Assembly (NCBI RefSeq): GCF_002217285.1
Contig: NZ_MUGW01000003.1
Span: 272 to 51,878 of the forward strand
Length of the DNA: 51,607 bases
DNA from: Flavobacterium hercynium
GTDB taxonomy: Bacteria > Bacteroidota > Bacteroidia > Flavobacteriales > Flavobacteriaceae
Direction: 5' to 3'
Shown: piece after piece, positions 19,001-27,020 of the stretch
Position numbering within the stretch: the first letter of the stretch is position 1
How the letters are laid out: each line of letters starts with the position of its first letter
Program-made: the position numbers and the translations under genes
The notes under the pieces: generated by a model
Told to the model about the DNA's origin: nothing
Seen by the model: only the letters and a program-made list of their open reading frames with translations
Database searches by the model: none

Positions 19001-19876
19001 ATCCGGATGTCCTTTTTTGTGTTTTAATTCTAAGACATTTTTATAGTAATAATCTAAATGCCTGCGGTTAAAATCATTAATTTTTAACTGAGTAGATTTG
19101 TACAGGTTTAAAAAACTGATTAACAAACCAATTTGTGGCAAAAATTGCGTTTGCAATAATTCCTTCCTTTCAATGTAGGATCTGGATGTTCGGACTAAAT
19201 CATTAAACTTTGCAATTACAGATTCAAATAAACTGTTTAAATACCGAATTGAACCATTTATTTTTTCTTTATTGGAAGTTTCCTGAAGTATTACTAATCC
19301 AGGATTATCTTTTTTTTTATCAGCCGATAATTCCGGAGATGGATCAGGATTTTTAAAACTGACAAATACTTCTGATGCTTTTTCACAGAAGCTTTTTAAG
19401 TCCTCTAATTCTACGCATGCTGGCTGAATACTCAATAAAACTTCTCCAATATCATTAGGCAAAGGCAAAGTATTTAGTCTGTTTTGTAATTTGGTTAATT
19501 GTGCTATTACATCAAACAAAAAACGAATAAGCTGTGTTAATTTTTCTATCCGCTCTGACAGCAAATTACTGCGGCTATCATGCTCTACTGTTTTTCTTAT
19601 GGTATTAAACTGACTGCTAATATCTACAACATTTACATTGCTAATAATCAAAGTAGCGATATAAGGATCATTGTATAAAAAGTCCTCCCAAGTACCATCT
19701 ATCTCGTTTGTCTGTGTATTATAATAATTAAACTGAGCTGAAATTTTATGAATATAACGAATCAATTCCGGAAGATCCCGCGAATCAATTTTGAAATAAT
19801 CCGGTACTAAAGTATCAAGCATGCGTTGTGCCTGACTTATTCCCTGATTAGAAGTCATAAATATCTCGTTACTCAT
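16019..19876 (-). CDS. eCIS large baseplate protein (Afp11/J-like)
   Basis: The 1285-residue protein begins with the helical N-domain of Afp11-type proteins (LVPDYFKIDSRDLPELIRYI, FNYYNTQTNEIDGTWEDF), as in other eCIS loci. The middle is beta-rich. The C-terminal third carries the gp6/J-like signature RLRHKQRPVQNRDIAQVVLE then FPEIMMVKCFN at about 1010-1045, and further on the helix-strand pattern of the J C-terminus (NKYIAPWLFDKNDDVKIGNR). It builds the inner baseplate wedge around the spike. It starts 9 bases after gp25, which it binds in homologous systems. The acidic tail (about 1255-1280, ENALETDAPNEKPSSDDYSD) looks disordered. Confidence 0.85.
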   Translation of the reverse strand: MSNEIFMTSNQGISQAQRMLDTLVPDYFKIDSRDLPELIRYIHKISAQFNYYNTQTNEIDGTWEDFLYNDPYIATLIISNVNVVDISSQFNTIRKTVEHDSRSNLLSERIEKLTQLIRFLFDVIAQLTKLQNRLNTLPLPNDIGEVLLSIQPACVELEDLKSFCEKASEVFVSFKNPDPSPELSADKKKDNPGLVILQETSNKEKINGSIRYLNSLFESVIAKFNDLVRTSRSYIERKELLQTQFLPQIGLLISFLNLYKSTQLKINDFNRRHLDYYYKNVLELKHKKGHPDHLNIIIEPEIGVKQLKITPSDLLITDIPNEEHPIIYELNNAISISAATIADVKTIFVSQFAQVVSDDIKIEDIFENQVYQASPKVFSVADYQKNKDSYTSWPCLGEDQQGKLGNMRTMDNADIGIFITSPLLYLPEGERTISIKIKLERKSFETLQEYFISYQNTINANKYKYDIKGEQNADGKKTLETIIYELFSTAFIITCTSTKGWEEIKNYFVKFDPSHEGSQTLEIVLKLKAAAAPIDNYSQEIHKLDFDSKFPIVRIGLNNFSKHFAYSFLQDVIMKRITIRSEVKGFRSLILQNSIGLVSPTNPFQIFGPQPILGSFLDIKNTNVFNRYSKDFTININWLNLPRENGGFETYYKEYPQPFKNDIFRVSIKSLKTQNLYLNAENHQQKELFTVKNNGFLSDFTVIDKLDFSKLDFINEPSLTELDSGNPFDVDGTLRLELASPKDAFGQEVFTRIFPEAVMSQAKKKSLKQPLPNQPVIPIIKSIAIDYTLEYSEILDGAANSENCKIQLIHDYPFGYDYIYPNKYKKHTKFMPEFLDYDNLCIGLKDVEARSELNLLFKFEDSSFHYTLEKTQLTWSYLKYNTWIPFSDKDIIFDTTNDFMGSGIIRILAPSSIPSGNTIMNSDLFWIKATTIDGIAIKPNLLGIGFNGAVATRKYLPENYKKNTVSIPPYSIKGFEKNIKGVSAVWQLFSSINGTPPESIDKFYTRVSERLRHKQRPVQNRDIAQVVLENFPEIMMVKCFNTEVENYEVVEGTNLHIVLIPKESRNNHPFQDVPRVSLLTLFDVKSFLDKLISPFITIEVGNPIYERVKVVCEVVLTNKAKEDSGNYLRKLIREINKYIAPWLFDKNDDVKIGNRIYKSDLLLFIKTRPYIEYVTGFSLIHFYKQKDTSGNILISKITDSAIDDIKFIECSSPASVFVPSEHHILKISEKPIHNTARQLGISNFIIGEELLIENALETDAPNEKPSSDDYSDEDELFNFIINSNT

Positions 19877-19885
19877 TTGTTAGTA

Positions 19886-20293
19886 TTATAAATTAGTTCC
19901 CTCAAGGAGATAAAAAGGAAATACGATATTGTGTCTTGTATTGGTTATAATGATTTTGTAATTGACTTCTATATGCAAAACACCATCTAATTCGTTACGC
20001 GTTAACACTTTAGCATCGATAAAATCTACACGTGCTTCAAAATTTAAAATCGCCTTGCTAATCGTATTATTTAAACCTGTAACGAAGGACGTATCATGTC
20101 GCTCAAACATAAATTTTCTGAGATTGCATCCGTACTCGGGTCTCATTAATCTTTCACCGGGATCTGTACTCAATAAAATATGAAGGCTTTCTGCAATATC
20201 CGTTTCATCTGAGACTAATATTGCATTTTTAGTTTCTTTGCTAAACGCGGGCGGAAATTTCCATCCTGTTCCTAAAAATGATTTTAATTCCAT
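19886..20293 (-). CDS. GPW/gp25 baseplate protein (Afp9-like)
   Basis: The 135-residue protein shows the complete gp25/lysozyme-like baseplate signature: an N-terminal GTGWKFPPAFS, then DIAESLHILLSTDPGERLMR and PEYGCNLRKFMFE, where the E-R-xx-x-P-x-Y-G-C core is diagnostic. In phage tails and T6SS, gp25 starts sheath polymerisation on the baseplate. The gene begins 3 bases after the PAAR stop and is followed by the large J-like protein, the conserved order of eCIS operons. Confidence 0.93.
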   Translation of the reverse strand: MELKSFLGTGWKFPPAFSKETKNAILVSDETDIAESLHILLSTDPGERLMRPEYGCNLRKFMFERHDTSFVTGLNNTISKAILNFEARVDFIDAKVLTRNELDGVLHIEVNYKIIITNTRHNIVFPFYLLEGTNL

Positions 20294-20296
20294 TGC

Positions 20297-20596
20297 TTAT
20301 CCTCCTATCAAAACGGTTGGCAGACCCAAAACAATTGAGCCTCCGTGCGCTGTTGTATCACCCATTCGTGCCGCTGGCATTCCGCAGATTAAGACTGTCG
20401 ATGAACCTTTAACAATACTATCCGGCGGGCCTACACATACCAGCATATCTCCTACTCGTGCAGCAGGTAAAGAACCTATTAAAACGGTTGGCGCACCTAC
20501 TATAATTGGACCTCCTACATGTGGAATTGGCGGTAATCCCGGAGTTAACATTGGACAGGTGTGCATATCTGTAATTCTTGCGGCTGGAGCTCCCAT
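20297..20596 (-). CDS. PAAR-like spike-tip protein (Afp10-like)
   Basis: The 99-residue protein consists of three short PAAR-type repeats: PAARITDMHTCP near the N-terminus, PAARVGDMLVC in the middle and PAARMGDTTAHGG near the C-terminus. Each ends in a PTVLIGG-like strand. His and Cys residues in the first and last units (H12, C14, H near 83) could bind the tip metal. Such proteins cap the VgrG-like spike and sharpen it for membrane puncture. It is encoded directly after the spike gene, 17 bases away. It has no extension, so it is not an effector fusion. Confidence 0.93.
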   Translation of the reverse strand: MGAPAARITDMHTCPMLTPGLPPIPHVGGPIIVGAPTVLIGSLPAARVGDMLVCVGPPDSIVKGSSTVLICGMPAARMGDTTAHGGSIVLGLPTVLIGG

Positions 20597-20613
20597 ATTT
20601 TTATATTTTTAAG

Positions 20614-22410
20614 TTAGTTAATCATGACTATTGCGCCTTTTACGGTGGTTTGTCCGCTGGCTGATATTTCTGCCGTGGCAGCACCTTTTGCAACAAATCC
20701 TATACTGGCGTTATTGTTTATATTCAATCCTGTTGTTTTTACATCCATTTTGGCTACGAGTTCTACATTTTGTACTGCTGTTGCAGAAATTTTACCCTTT
20801 GCATTTAGCACTATGTCTTTCGAACTTTGCATCGAAATACCGCTGGCATCCATGGTAATAGAATTGGTATGCTGGTCTGTAATTTCTATTGATTTGGCAT
20901 CGTCACTAAACGTGATGTAGTTTCCGCCTGGTGTTTCTAATTTCAGTATCTTTTTTTCGTCATCAAAGCTTATTTTGAGCTGACTTTTGGTAATTATGGT
21001 TTTAATGTAATTATTATTGTCTGCGGCTGTAGCAGCTGCGGCTTTTGAACTGCTGTACAAGGAACCTAATATTACGGGATAACGCGGATCATTTTCTAAA
21101 AAACCAATGACAACCTCATCGCCTACTTCCGGTAAAAAACCTGCTCCTGCTGTACTCGTAGCATGAAAATTGGCCATCCTTGCCCATATCCCATCTTGAT
21201 TTTCGGCGTTGCTGGGTAAAGTCAGTAAAATGCGAAATTGAGAATCGGGATCTCCAAATATTTTTTTGACTACTGCGACCTGCAAACCATTAATCGCCGG
21301 TAATTGCCCTATTGCATTTGGGTAGGAAAAATCTTTGTTTTCGAAAGCAAACTTTTCGTCTAGTCCAAATTTTACTGTGGTTGTCCAGTTTCCACCTTCC
21401 AGAACATGGTTTACCATCGTTACGTAAGCATTTCCGTTAAAACGTTGTCCAACGCCTGCCAGCTCGATTATCGTATTGGGTTTTACACTTGCGTTTCCTA
21501 TAAAACTTACTGTTCCTTTTAAGGCTGACAATCTCATTTTTAATAAACTGGCATCACCCCAAACTTGTAAATCAGCAGTAGTAAGCGGCGTATTCGATGT
21601 TAGTTTTAAAGCTTTTTGACTTAGTTTAGTTGATAATGTTGTAGCGGTTATATTTCCCTGCGTATTCAATGTTGGTTCTGCAGCTGTTGCATTTATTAAC
21701 GCATGTGTTTTAATGTCCCAACTGCTAACCTGCAAAGAGGTCGGTTGCTTTTCTGCAGATAATTCAGCATCAAACGAAAGTATTGATTCCCCAAAACCAA
21801 CACGCAATACGGCACTTCCACTCGTTTTTGGTTTTCCTACGATCACGGCATCATCATCTAATGCAGTTACAAAACCATTAAAATCAGCACGCGATAAAAT
21901 AAAATCCCAATCTGTGGCTAATTTTTGAAACATAACCGGCACAACTGGCGTCGTACTGTCTACTGTGGCGGTCAAACCATACGTCCCAATAACACTGGTC
22001 ATAATACCGCTGTCTGTTTTTTCAGAAAATTGCGCTTCGGTTCTATTGTAGCACATGGTAACCGCTTTATGTTTGCAGGTAAGTACCAAAGCTGATGCTT
22101 CACCGGCAGCAATACGTATGGAATGTTTTACGATCAGACCTTTAAAAATGGATACTTCGGCATCAGATCCGTAACCTGCTGTAACTTCGATTGTATTACC
22201 CGGTATCAAATCTGTGCTTTCACTGATAGTAAAATCTGCGGTATCTACTTCTCCGTCAAAAATGCTGATTTCGGCATACGATATTCTGTTTAGTTCATGC
22301 GTAATGTTTACATATTCTACAGGATAGGAATCTTTTATTGGCTGTCCTTCTGCTTTTATAGTTAATCGTAACGTAGGATCTGAAATATCTAATGGTGATT
22401 TTGCAGGCAT
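20614..22410 (-). CDS. VgrG-like central spike protein (Afp8-like)
   Basis: The 598-residue protein has the gp27/gp5 fusion fold of VgrG. Two beta-barrel halves lie in residues 1-360 (SYAEISIFDGEVDTADFTIS, DWDFILSRADFNGFVT). The OB-fold domain follows near 385-470 with its typical word GDEVVIGFLENDPRYPVILG then SLYSS. A C-terminal beta-helix of short repeats (SISGISMQSSKDIVLNAKG-like pattern) ends in QTTVKGAIVMIN. It forms the trimeric spike at the baseplate centre and carries the PAAR tip encoded next. There is no C-terminal effector extension. Gene spacing is 6 bases from the LysM gene. Confidence 0.93.
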   Translation of the reverse strand: MPAKSPLDISDPTLRLTIKAEGQPIKDSYPVEYVNITHELNRISYAEISIFDGEVDTADFTISESTDLIPGNTIEVTAGYGSDAEVSIFKGLIVKHSIRIAAGEASALVLTCKHKAVTMCYNRTEAQFSEKTDSGIMTSVIGTYGLTATVDSTTPVVPVMFQKLATDWDFILSRADFNGFVTALDDDAVIVGKPKTSGSAVLRVGFGESILSFDAELSAEKQPTSLQVSSWDIKTHALINATAAEPTLNTQGNITATTLSTKLSQKALKLTSNTPLTTADLQVWGDASLLKMRLSALKGTVSFIGNASVKPNTIIELAGVGQRFNGNAYVTMVNHVLEGGNWTTTVKFGLDEKFAFENKDFSYPNAIGQLPAINGLQVAVVKKIFGDPDSQFRILLTLPSNAENQDGIWARMANFHATSTAGAGFLPEVGDEVVIGFLENDPRYPVILGSLYSSSKAAAATAADNNNYIKTIITKSQLKISFDDEKKILKLETPGGNYITFSDDAKSIEITDQHTNSITMDASGISMQSSKDIVLNAKGKISATAVQNVELVAKMDVKTTGLNINNNASIGFVAKGAATAEISASGQTTVKGAIVMIN

Positions 22411-22416
22411 TTATTC

Positions 22417-23082
22417 TTATTTTTTTATAGGAGGAAAATACAATTGATCCCCAGGTTTTATGGCATTTATACTGGTAAGGTTGTTTATTTTGGCTACTTC
22501 CATATAATAGGAACTGTCTCCGTAGATTTTAAAAGTCATTAAAGGCAAAGTATCTCCTGCTTTTACAGTTCGGATATGCGTTAAGTCGGGCGAACTTTTC
22601 TTGGCTTCTTTTGCTACAGTTACAAAATCAGATGTTCCAGACAACTTTAGTTCTATGCTGGCTCGAAGTGCCGTACCATCTTCTTTAAACAAATTATAAG
22701 TTACATCCAATGCTTTACAAACACAAATCATGGATAAACTTCCCCATACTATCGTTAGATAATTAGGTCTGTGGTTTAAACCATTATAAGAATAGGTAAG
22801 ATCTTTGATCTTTTTTATATAATCGTCTACATCTAAAACTCCTTTGGGTAACGGAACAACACCTGTACCATCTGCAACTAATTTCAGACTCATGTCACTT
22901 CCTGTTAATGCCTGAAAAATAAGTGTCCTGTCATTTTGCCCAATTACTTTAGGAGCGCTGTACTCTGCCGTATAACTTCGGGTATAAGAACTTGGATTAA
23001 ACATGGCTTCTATAGGGCTACCTACAGCAGTTGTGCATTCGGGATCCGAAAAAGCTTCAATTTTTAACTTTAGTAACGCCAT
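22417..23082 (-). CDS. LysM-containing tube-to-spike adaptor (Afp7-like)
   Basis: The 221-residue protein has a tube-like N-terminal domain (LLKLKIEAFSDPECTTAVGS, IEAMFNPSSYTRSYTAEYS). A C-terminal LysM domain covers about 169-221 (VKAGDTLPLMTFKIYGDS, INAIKPGDQLYFPP). This is the standard make-up of the eCIS adaptor that links the inner tube to the spike, with the LysM domain packed in the baseplate rather than binding peptidoglycan. It starts 1 base after the DUF5908 stop and ends 6 bases before the spike gene. Confidence 0.9.
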   Translation of the reverse strand: MALLKLKIEAFSDPECTTAVGSPIEAMFNPSSYTRSYTAEYSAPKVIGQNDRTLIFQALTGSDMSLKLVADGTGVVPLPKGVLDVDDYIKKIKDLTYSYNGLNHRPNYLTIVWGSLSMICVCKALDVTYNLFKEDGTALRASIELKLSGTSDFVTVAKEAKKSSPDLTHIRTVKAGDTLPLMTFKIYGDSSYYMEVAKINNLTSINAIKPGDQLYFPPIKK

Positions 23083-23083
23083 C

Positions 23084-23248
23084 TTATCTTTCGGATTTTC
23101 TTTCTAGTTTAGCGATCACTCTTTCTGTGCATTCCTTTATAATCTGTCTTTTTAAATCGGTCAGGTTTTGATTTTCTAAACCGTTAGCAGGTTTATTGTC
23201 TTCTACAATATTGACTTTTATAACCAGTTCCCGAATTTCAATTGGCAT
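23084..23248 (-). CDS. DUF5908 small eCIS protein
   Basis: A 54-codon frame starts at the ATG at 23248 and stops with TAA at 23084-23086, 1 base before the LysM gene. The product opens MPIEIRELVIKVNIVED, the family-defining start of DUF5908 proteins, and ends in a basic helix (LKRQIIKECTERVIAKLER). Small proteins of this family sit at this same place, between the second tube gene and the LysM adaptor, in Bacteroidota eCIS operons (Afp6 position). Its role is not known; a baseplate or adaptor helix is plausible. The tight spacing on both sides supports the frame. Confidence 0.85.
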   Translation of the reverse strand: MPIEIRELVIKVNIVEDNKPANGLENQNLTDLKRQIIKECTERVIAKLERKSER

Positions 23249-23267
23249 AACCTTTAATTTTAAATAA

Positions 23268-23723
23268 TTAAAAAATCCTTGTAAAGTAGCTGTACGACAA
23301 TTCTAAAGTTTCAATAACAATAGCATTGTCCTGTGCTTTTAAGTCCGATACTTTCAGGGCAACGGGATAAGCAGCATTAAACGACCAGGAAGCAACTGGA
23401 GCTCCGGTTTCGTCGAGTAAATTTACAATCACGGTGCTCGTTACAAAATTGAAATATTCTATAGCACTTTTTGCCCACAATATCAAAGCCGAGTTGAGTA
23501 CCATTCCTCTTTTCAATACCAGATTTTCGTATTTAACAGGATTGGGTAAACGATGTTCGAATCGGTTCTCACCGCCTTCTTTTATGGGATCGACACCTAC
23601 TTTGGCACTAATTCCGGTTACTTCCTGAAAGCTTCCTTCATAAATACCAGTAATTCCCACAACATTTACTTTAAAAGAAAATGCTGCGGGAAAATAGGGT
23701 GGAGTTTTAGCAACGTAAGCCAT
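23268..23723 (-). CDS. eCIS inner-tube protein 2 (Afp5-like)
   Basis: The 151-residue protein belongs to the T4-gp19-like tube family: FPAAFSKVNV-type opening strand, SFQEVTGISAKVGVDPIKEG, a central KRGM word (NLVLKRGMVLNSALILWAKS) and a closing VSDLKAQDNAIVIETLELSY. It is a paralogue of the next upstream gene. In Afp and PVC such a second tube protein makes the special ring that connects the main tube to the spike adaptor, and its place next to the adaptor genes fits that role here. It starts 11 bases after the stop of the first tube gene. Confidence 0.9.
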   Translation of the reverse strand: MAYVAKTPPYFPAAFSFKVNVVGITGIYEGSFQEVTGISAKVGVDPIKEGGENRFEHRLPNPVKYENLVLKRGMVLNSALILWAKSAIEYFNFVTSTVIVNLLDETGAPVASWSFNAAYPVALKVSDLKAQDNAIVIETLELSYSYFTRIF

Positions 23724-23734
23724 TTAACTAAAAA

Positions 23735-24190
23735 TTACTTAACGATCTTTAATCCCTCGTGTGCCAGTTCTATAGATTCAACTGCTACTTCATTTCCATC
23801 CGATTTCATATCAGAAACCGTGATTTTTACAGGAAATGCATTCGCAAGCGTCCAGCTCATCGCGACGTCGTTTTTTTCGTCAAGCAGACTTATTGTTATC
23901 GTAGCTCTTTTATACGTATTCATGGTGATAAGATTGTATTTATCCCATAAGGCTTTATCGCCCAGAAACATACCTTTCTTTAAGGTTACATTTCCAAATT
24001 TTTGTATTCCCGGCATTTTTACTGTAGAGTATACTTTACTGCTACCGCCGCGGTATTCTATCACCTGTGTCTCTGATGATAAACCTGTTACCTCCTGAAA
24101 AATTAGTTCGGCATCATCCCATTTTACCTGAAATGAAAATTTAACTAAGGGCCAGGTGGCCGCTGATTGTGTAGAACCATCGTCTGCCAT
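23735..24190 (-). CDS. eCIS inner-tube protein 1 (Afp1-like)
   Basis: The 151-residue protein is of the T4-gp19-like tube family, with FQVKWDDAELIFQEVTGLSS, EYRGGSSKVYSTVKMPG and KFGNVTLKKGMFLGDKALWD as characteristic words. The C-terminus is VSDMKSDGNEVAVESIELAH. It should be the main hexameric tube subunit through which cargo is carried. It directly follows the sheath gene (32-base gap), the usual order, and has the same length as its paralogue downstream with clear similarity in all conserved strands. Confidence 0.92.
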   Translation of the reverse strand: MADDGSTQSAATWPLVKFSFQVKWDDAELIFQEVTGLSSETQVIEYRGGSSKVYSTVKMPGIQKFGNVTLKKGMFLGDKALWDKYNLITMNTYKRATITISLLDEKNDVAMSWTLANAFPVKITVSDMKSDGNEVAVESIELAHEGLKIVK

Positions 24191-24222
24191 AATAAATATT
24201 TTTTAATTGATTACAGTTAGTT

Positions 24223-26163
24223 TTAAGATTGTTGCATTTGTTGCTGGAAGGTAATAATGATAAACTCAGCCGGACGTACGATTGCCACTTTTACTGTGAT
24301 TAGCATTTTTCCGTCCAGAATATCAGTTGGTGTCATCGTAGAACCCAAACCAATCTGAACATCAAATGCCTGCTCAGGAGCTGCTCCTGCTAAAGCGCCT
24401 TGTTTCCATAAATTGGTAAGGAAGTTAGACATCATACTTTTAACTGTTACCCATGTATTGGCATCATTAGGCTCAAATACATACGATCTTGAAGCTAATT
24501 TCAGCGATTGCTCAATCATGATTAGCGTTCTTCTCACATTGATGTAACGCCAGTCCTGGCTATTTCCGTCTAAGGTTCTTGCTCCCCAAACCAGTGTTCC
24601 AATACCCGGAAAACTACGAATTACGTTTATCGATTTTCCTGCAACAACATCAACATTTAAACTTTCCTGCTGTTCGCTTGAAATATTTATTGATGGTGCG
24701 TTTACCATACTAACAGAAACGTTTGCCGGAGATTTCCAAACGCCACGACTGCTGTCTACTGCTGTATAAATCCCTGCCATCGCTGCACTTGGCGGAAGCT
24801 CATTTAATTTGGCTCTGATTTCTTCAAGGATATTAACGTACGTTGGGCTGGTTGCCTTTAGTGATTGATGAAAATTAAGTTTATCATTATCAGAAGGGAA
24901 AATCACTTTTTCTGAAAGATCTTCTGTAGCCGCTGCTAAATTTTTCTCTGCCACTTTTACTTTATCAGCATCAACAGTAGCTGCACTTCTTGCCGTTTCT
25001 AAATCAGCTTTTGCTTTTTCTACTGCTTTTACTGCATCCGCTTTTGCTTTTACTAAAGCAGCATCAGCATCGGCTTTTGTTTTTTCAAGTGCTTTTATAG
25101 CATCACTTGGTTCCGAAGTTGCTGTTAAATCTGCTAAAGCTTTTTCTGCTGCTGCAACATCAGCATCAACTACAGGGTCTGCACTTTGTGCGGCCGTAAC
25201 AGCTGCTTTTGCTTTGTCGATTGCTATTTTTTTGGTATTAGCTTCTGTAAATTTTGCTTCTTCTAAGGCTGTCTCTGCTGTTTCAACGTCCTGTATTGCT
25301 TTGAATACTGCAGGTGGATTTGCTTCGGCTGTCGTTTGTGCACCTTTAAAAATTTTGATAATATTTAAAGCCGCTTCTTCTCTTTTTGGTAAAACAGTCG
25401 CTAAGTCAATAGAATCATCCAGGTTTTCAAAAGTTACTTCGCCGGGTTGAACCACTCCTGATTTTAACCAAGGGTAATAAGCTGCTCCGTATTTTAAATC
25501 GTTCATCCCTATTCCTTCGCGGAACTTGGTAACGATTGGTGTTGTATCTTCAGATGGTAATTGTTTTACTAAATCAAAAAGACCAAAACGACTTTGCATT
25601 GATGCGCAATGACTTAATATTTTGGTATAGATAGAATTGTAGCAAGCTTCTCCTAAAACTATCGCATCCGGAACAACTACTAGAGTAGGTTCAAATTCTT
25701 TTTTCAGCAATTCAAAAGGATCTAATTTAGTAGTAGAGCCTAAGAAATCGTCTGCTTTAATTTCAAGTGTCGCTTTATCCCTGAAGGTATCAACTGTCAG
25801 GATATAACATGGTCCTCCGCCATTGGCATAAAACAAACGAATAGAATTGAACAAGTACAAGGTATTGTCTTTGTTTATTTCGACTACTTTATTTTTTCCG
25901 TCAAGCGAAAATGTTTCCTGCTTAATAGCCGGATTGGCATCCAGGATCTTGAATTTTGCTTTGAATCCACCACCAAAACGCTCTACATATTCTGCAAACG
26001 AGGTAACTCTGGTTGGGACATTTACTAATGATTTGCCATTCCATTCGGCTTTTTCAGTATAGCCAATAAAAACAGGAATTGCAGTTTCTACTGATACGGC
26101 AGAACTAGGAAAGGCGTTCTTCTCATCAATATAAACACCGGGTGTCATAGGATTTTTTATCAT
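24223..26163 (-). CDS. Contractile sheath protein with Ala/Lys-rich inserted domain
   Basis: The 646-residue protein has sheath signatures at both ends: MTPGVYIDEKNAFPSSAVSV then TAIPVFIGYTEKAEW at the N-terminus, and WGARTLDGNSQDWRYINVRR then TLIMIEQSL and FLTNLWKQGAL at the C-terminus. It forms the outer layer whose contraction drives the tube. Between about residues 280 and 420 is an insertion made of Ala, Lys, Asp and Glu in helical heptad-like runs (KTKADADAALVKAKADAVKA), probably a coiled coil on the particle surface. Without it the protein would be about 500 residues, typical for the family. This is the only sheath gene in the locus, unlike the three of Afp. Confidence 0.93.
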   Translation of the reverse strand: MIKNPMTPGVYIDEKNAFPSSAVSVETAIPVFIGYTEKAEWNGKSLVNVPTRVTSFAEYVERFGGGFKAKFKILDANPAIKQETFSLDGKNKVVEINKDNTLYLFNSIRLFYANGGGPCYILTVDTFRDKATLEIKADDFLGSTTKLDPFELLKKEFEPTLVVVPDAIVLGEACYNSIYTKILSHCASMQSRFGLFDLVKQLPSEDTTPIVTKFREGIGMNDLKYGAAYYPWLKSGVVQPGEVTFENLDDSIDLATVLPKREEAALNIIKIFKGAQTTAEANPPAVFKAIQDVETAETALEEAKFTEANTKKIAIDKAKAAVTAAQSADPVVDADVAAAEKALADLTATSEPSDAIKALEKTKADADAALVKAKADAVKAVEKAKADLETARSAATVDADKVKVAEKNLAAATEDLSEKVIFPSDNDKLNFHQSLKATSPTYVNILEEIRAKLNELPPSAAMAGIYTAVDSSRGVWKSPANVSVSMVNAPSINISSEQQESLNVDVVAGKSINVIRSFPGIGTLVWGARTLDGNSQDWRYINVRRTLIMIEQSLKLASRSYVFEPNDANTWVTVKSMMSNFLTNLWKQGALAGAAPEQAFDVQIGLGSTMTPTDILDGKMLITVKVAIVRPAEFIIITFQQQMQQS

Positions 26164-26181
26164 AAATTGTATGTTGTTGGT

Positions 26182-27012
26182 TTAGTATATAAAAATTTCT
26201 GAATAATACTTATTATCGTTTTTATTCGCTATTATCGACGATATATGCTTTGTGTCCGGAACAGGAAGCGCCTTTATCAAAATGGTATAGGCACTTTCCT
26301 CTTCTGTATAATGATCAACTAATTTAAAATATTGGTCAGGTCTTTGTTTGTGACCAATCGGCGAAAGCGAAACAAAACTTATTCCCTCGCGATTATCCGG
26401 AAGTGTAATGTTTCCGGGACCTTCAAATGCAACATCTTTTCCTATAATTGCTAATTGAGCTAGATTTTTAAAATGATCACCCACAATTATATAACGCCAA
26501 TAACTTTCTATTTCTCTAAAATGTACCACATACGCTGTTTGTAAATCGTATCGCAATTGCAACTCTATAATTCCAAACGGTTTTCTTAAAAACTTTTGTC
26601 CAAACGTACTTTCATCAACAGTATCTTCATTCGATACAAACTCCTCCTTATGTAAATTTTCAATACCAAATCTTTCTTCTTTCTTTCCGAAATTATTAAA
26701 GTGATACAATCCCGAATCCCATTTTTTTGCTCCGCAATCTGTATAATTAAAAAAATACGGATCGTTTAGTGTAATTTGAAATCGTAAAACAAAATCTTCC
26801 AGAACACTGCTTCTGTCCTTCTTTTCCTGATTCTGAAAAGAGGCAAAAAGCAACTTAAAACCATTGTTGAATGCTTTAAAAACAATTCCTGACTTCAAAA
26901 AAAAAGCATTCGTATTGTGATCAGGCTGTATGGTAAAACACTCTAATTTATTATTTAAAAAATAGCGATGCTTAAATTCTACTTGTGTTAATATTTCGTA
27001 TTCAGCAATCAC
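26182..27012 (-). CDS. Uncharacterised eCIS protein between cap and sheath genes
   Basis: The 276-residue soluble protein has no motif I can name. It is rich in aromatic residues and beta strands (GIVFKAFNNGFKLLFASFQN, FVLRFQITLNDPYFFNYTD, TAYVVHFREIESYWRYIIVG). The start is a GTG at 27012, 8 bases after the cap stop codon, and no better start exists. In the Algoriphagus eCIS a cap adaptor was described next to the cap. A gene at this position is a reasonable candidate for that role, but this is inference from order only. Confidence 0.55.
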   Translation of the reverse strand: MIAEYEILTQVEFKHRYFLNNKLECFTIQPDHNTNAFFLKSGIVFKAFNNGFKLLFASFQNQEKKDRSSVLEDFVLRFQITLNDPYFFNYTDCGAKKWDSGLYHFNNFGKKEERFGIENLHKEEFVSNEDTVDESTFGQKFLRKPFGIIELQLRYDLQTAYVVHFREIESYWRYIIVGDHFKNLAQLAIIGKDVAFEGPGNITLPDNREGISFVSLSPIGHKQRPDQYFKLVDHYTEEESAYTILIKALPVPDTKHISSIIANKNDNKYYSEIFIY

Positions 27013-27020
27013 TTTATTCT

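Noticed and set aside
23553..24098. 181-codon plus-strand frame opposite the tube genes
   Set aside because: It is a shadow of two well-supported tube genes on the minus strand.
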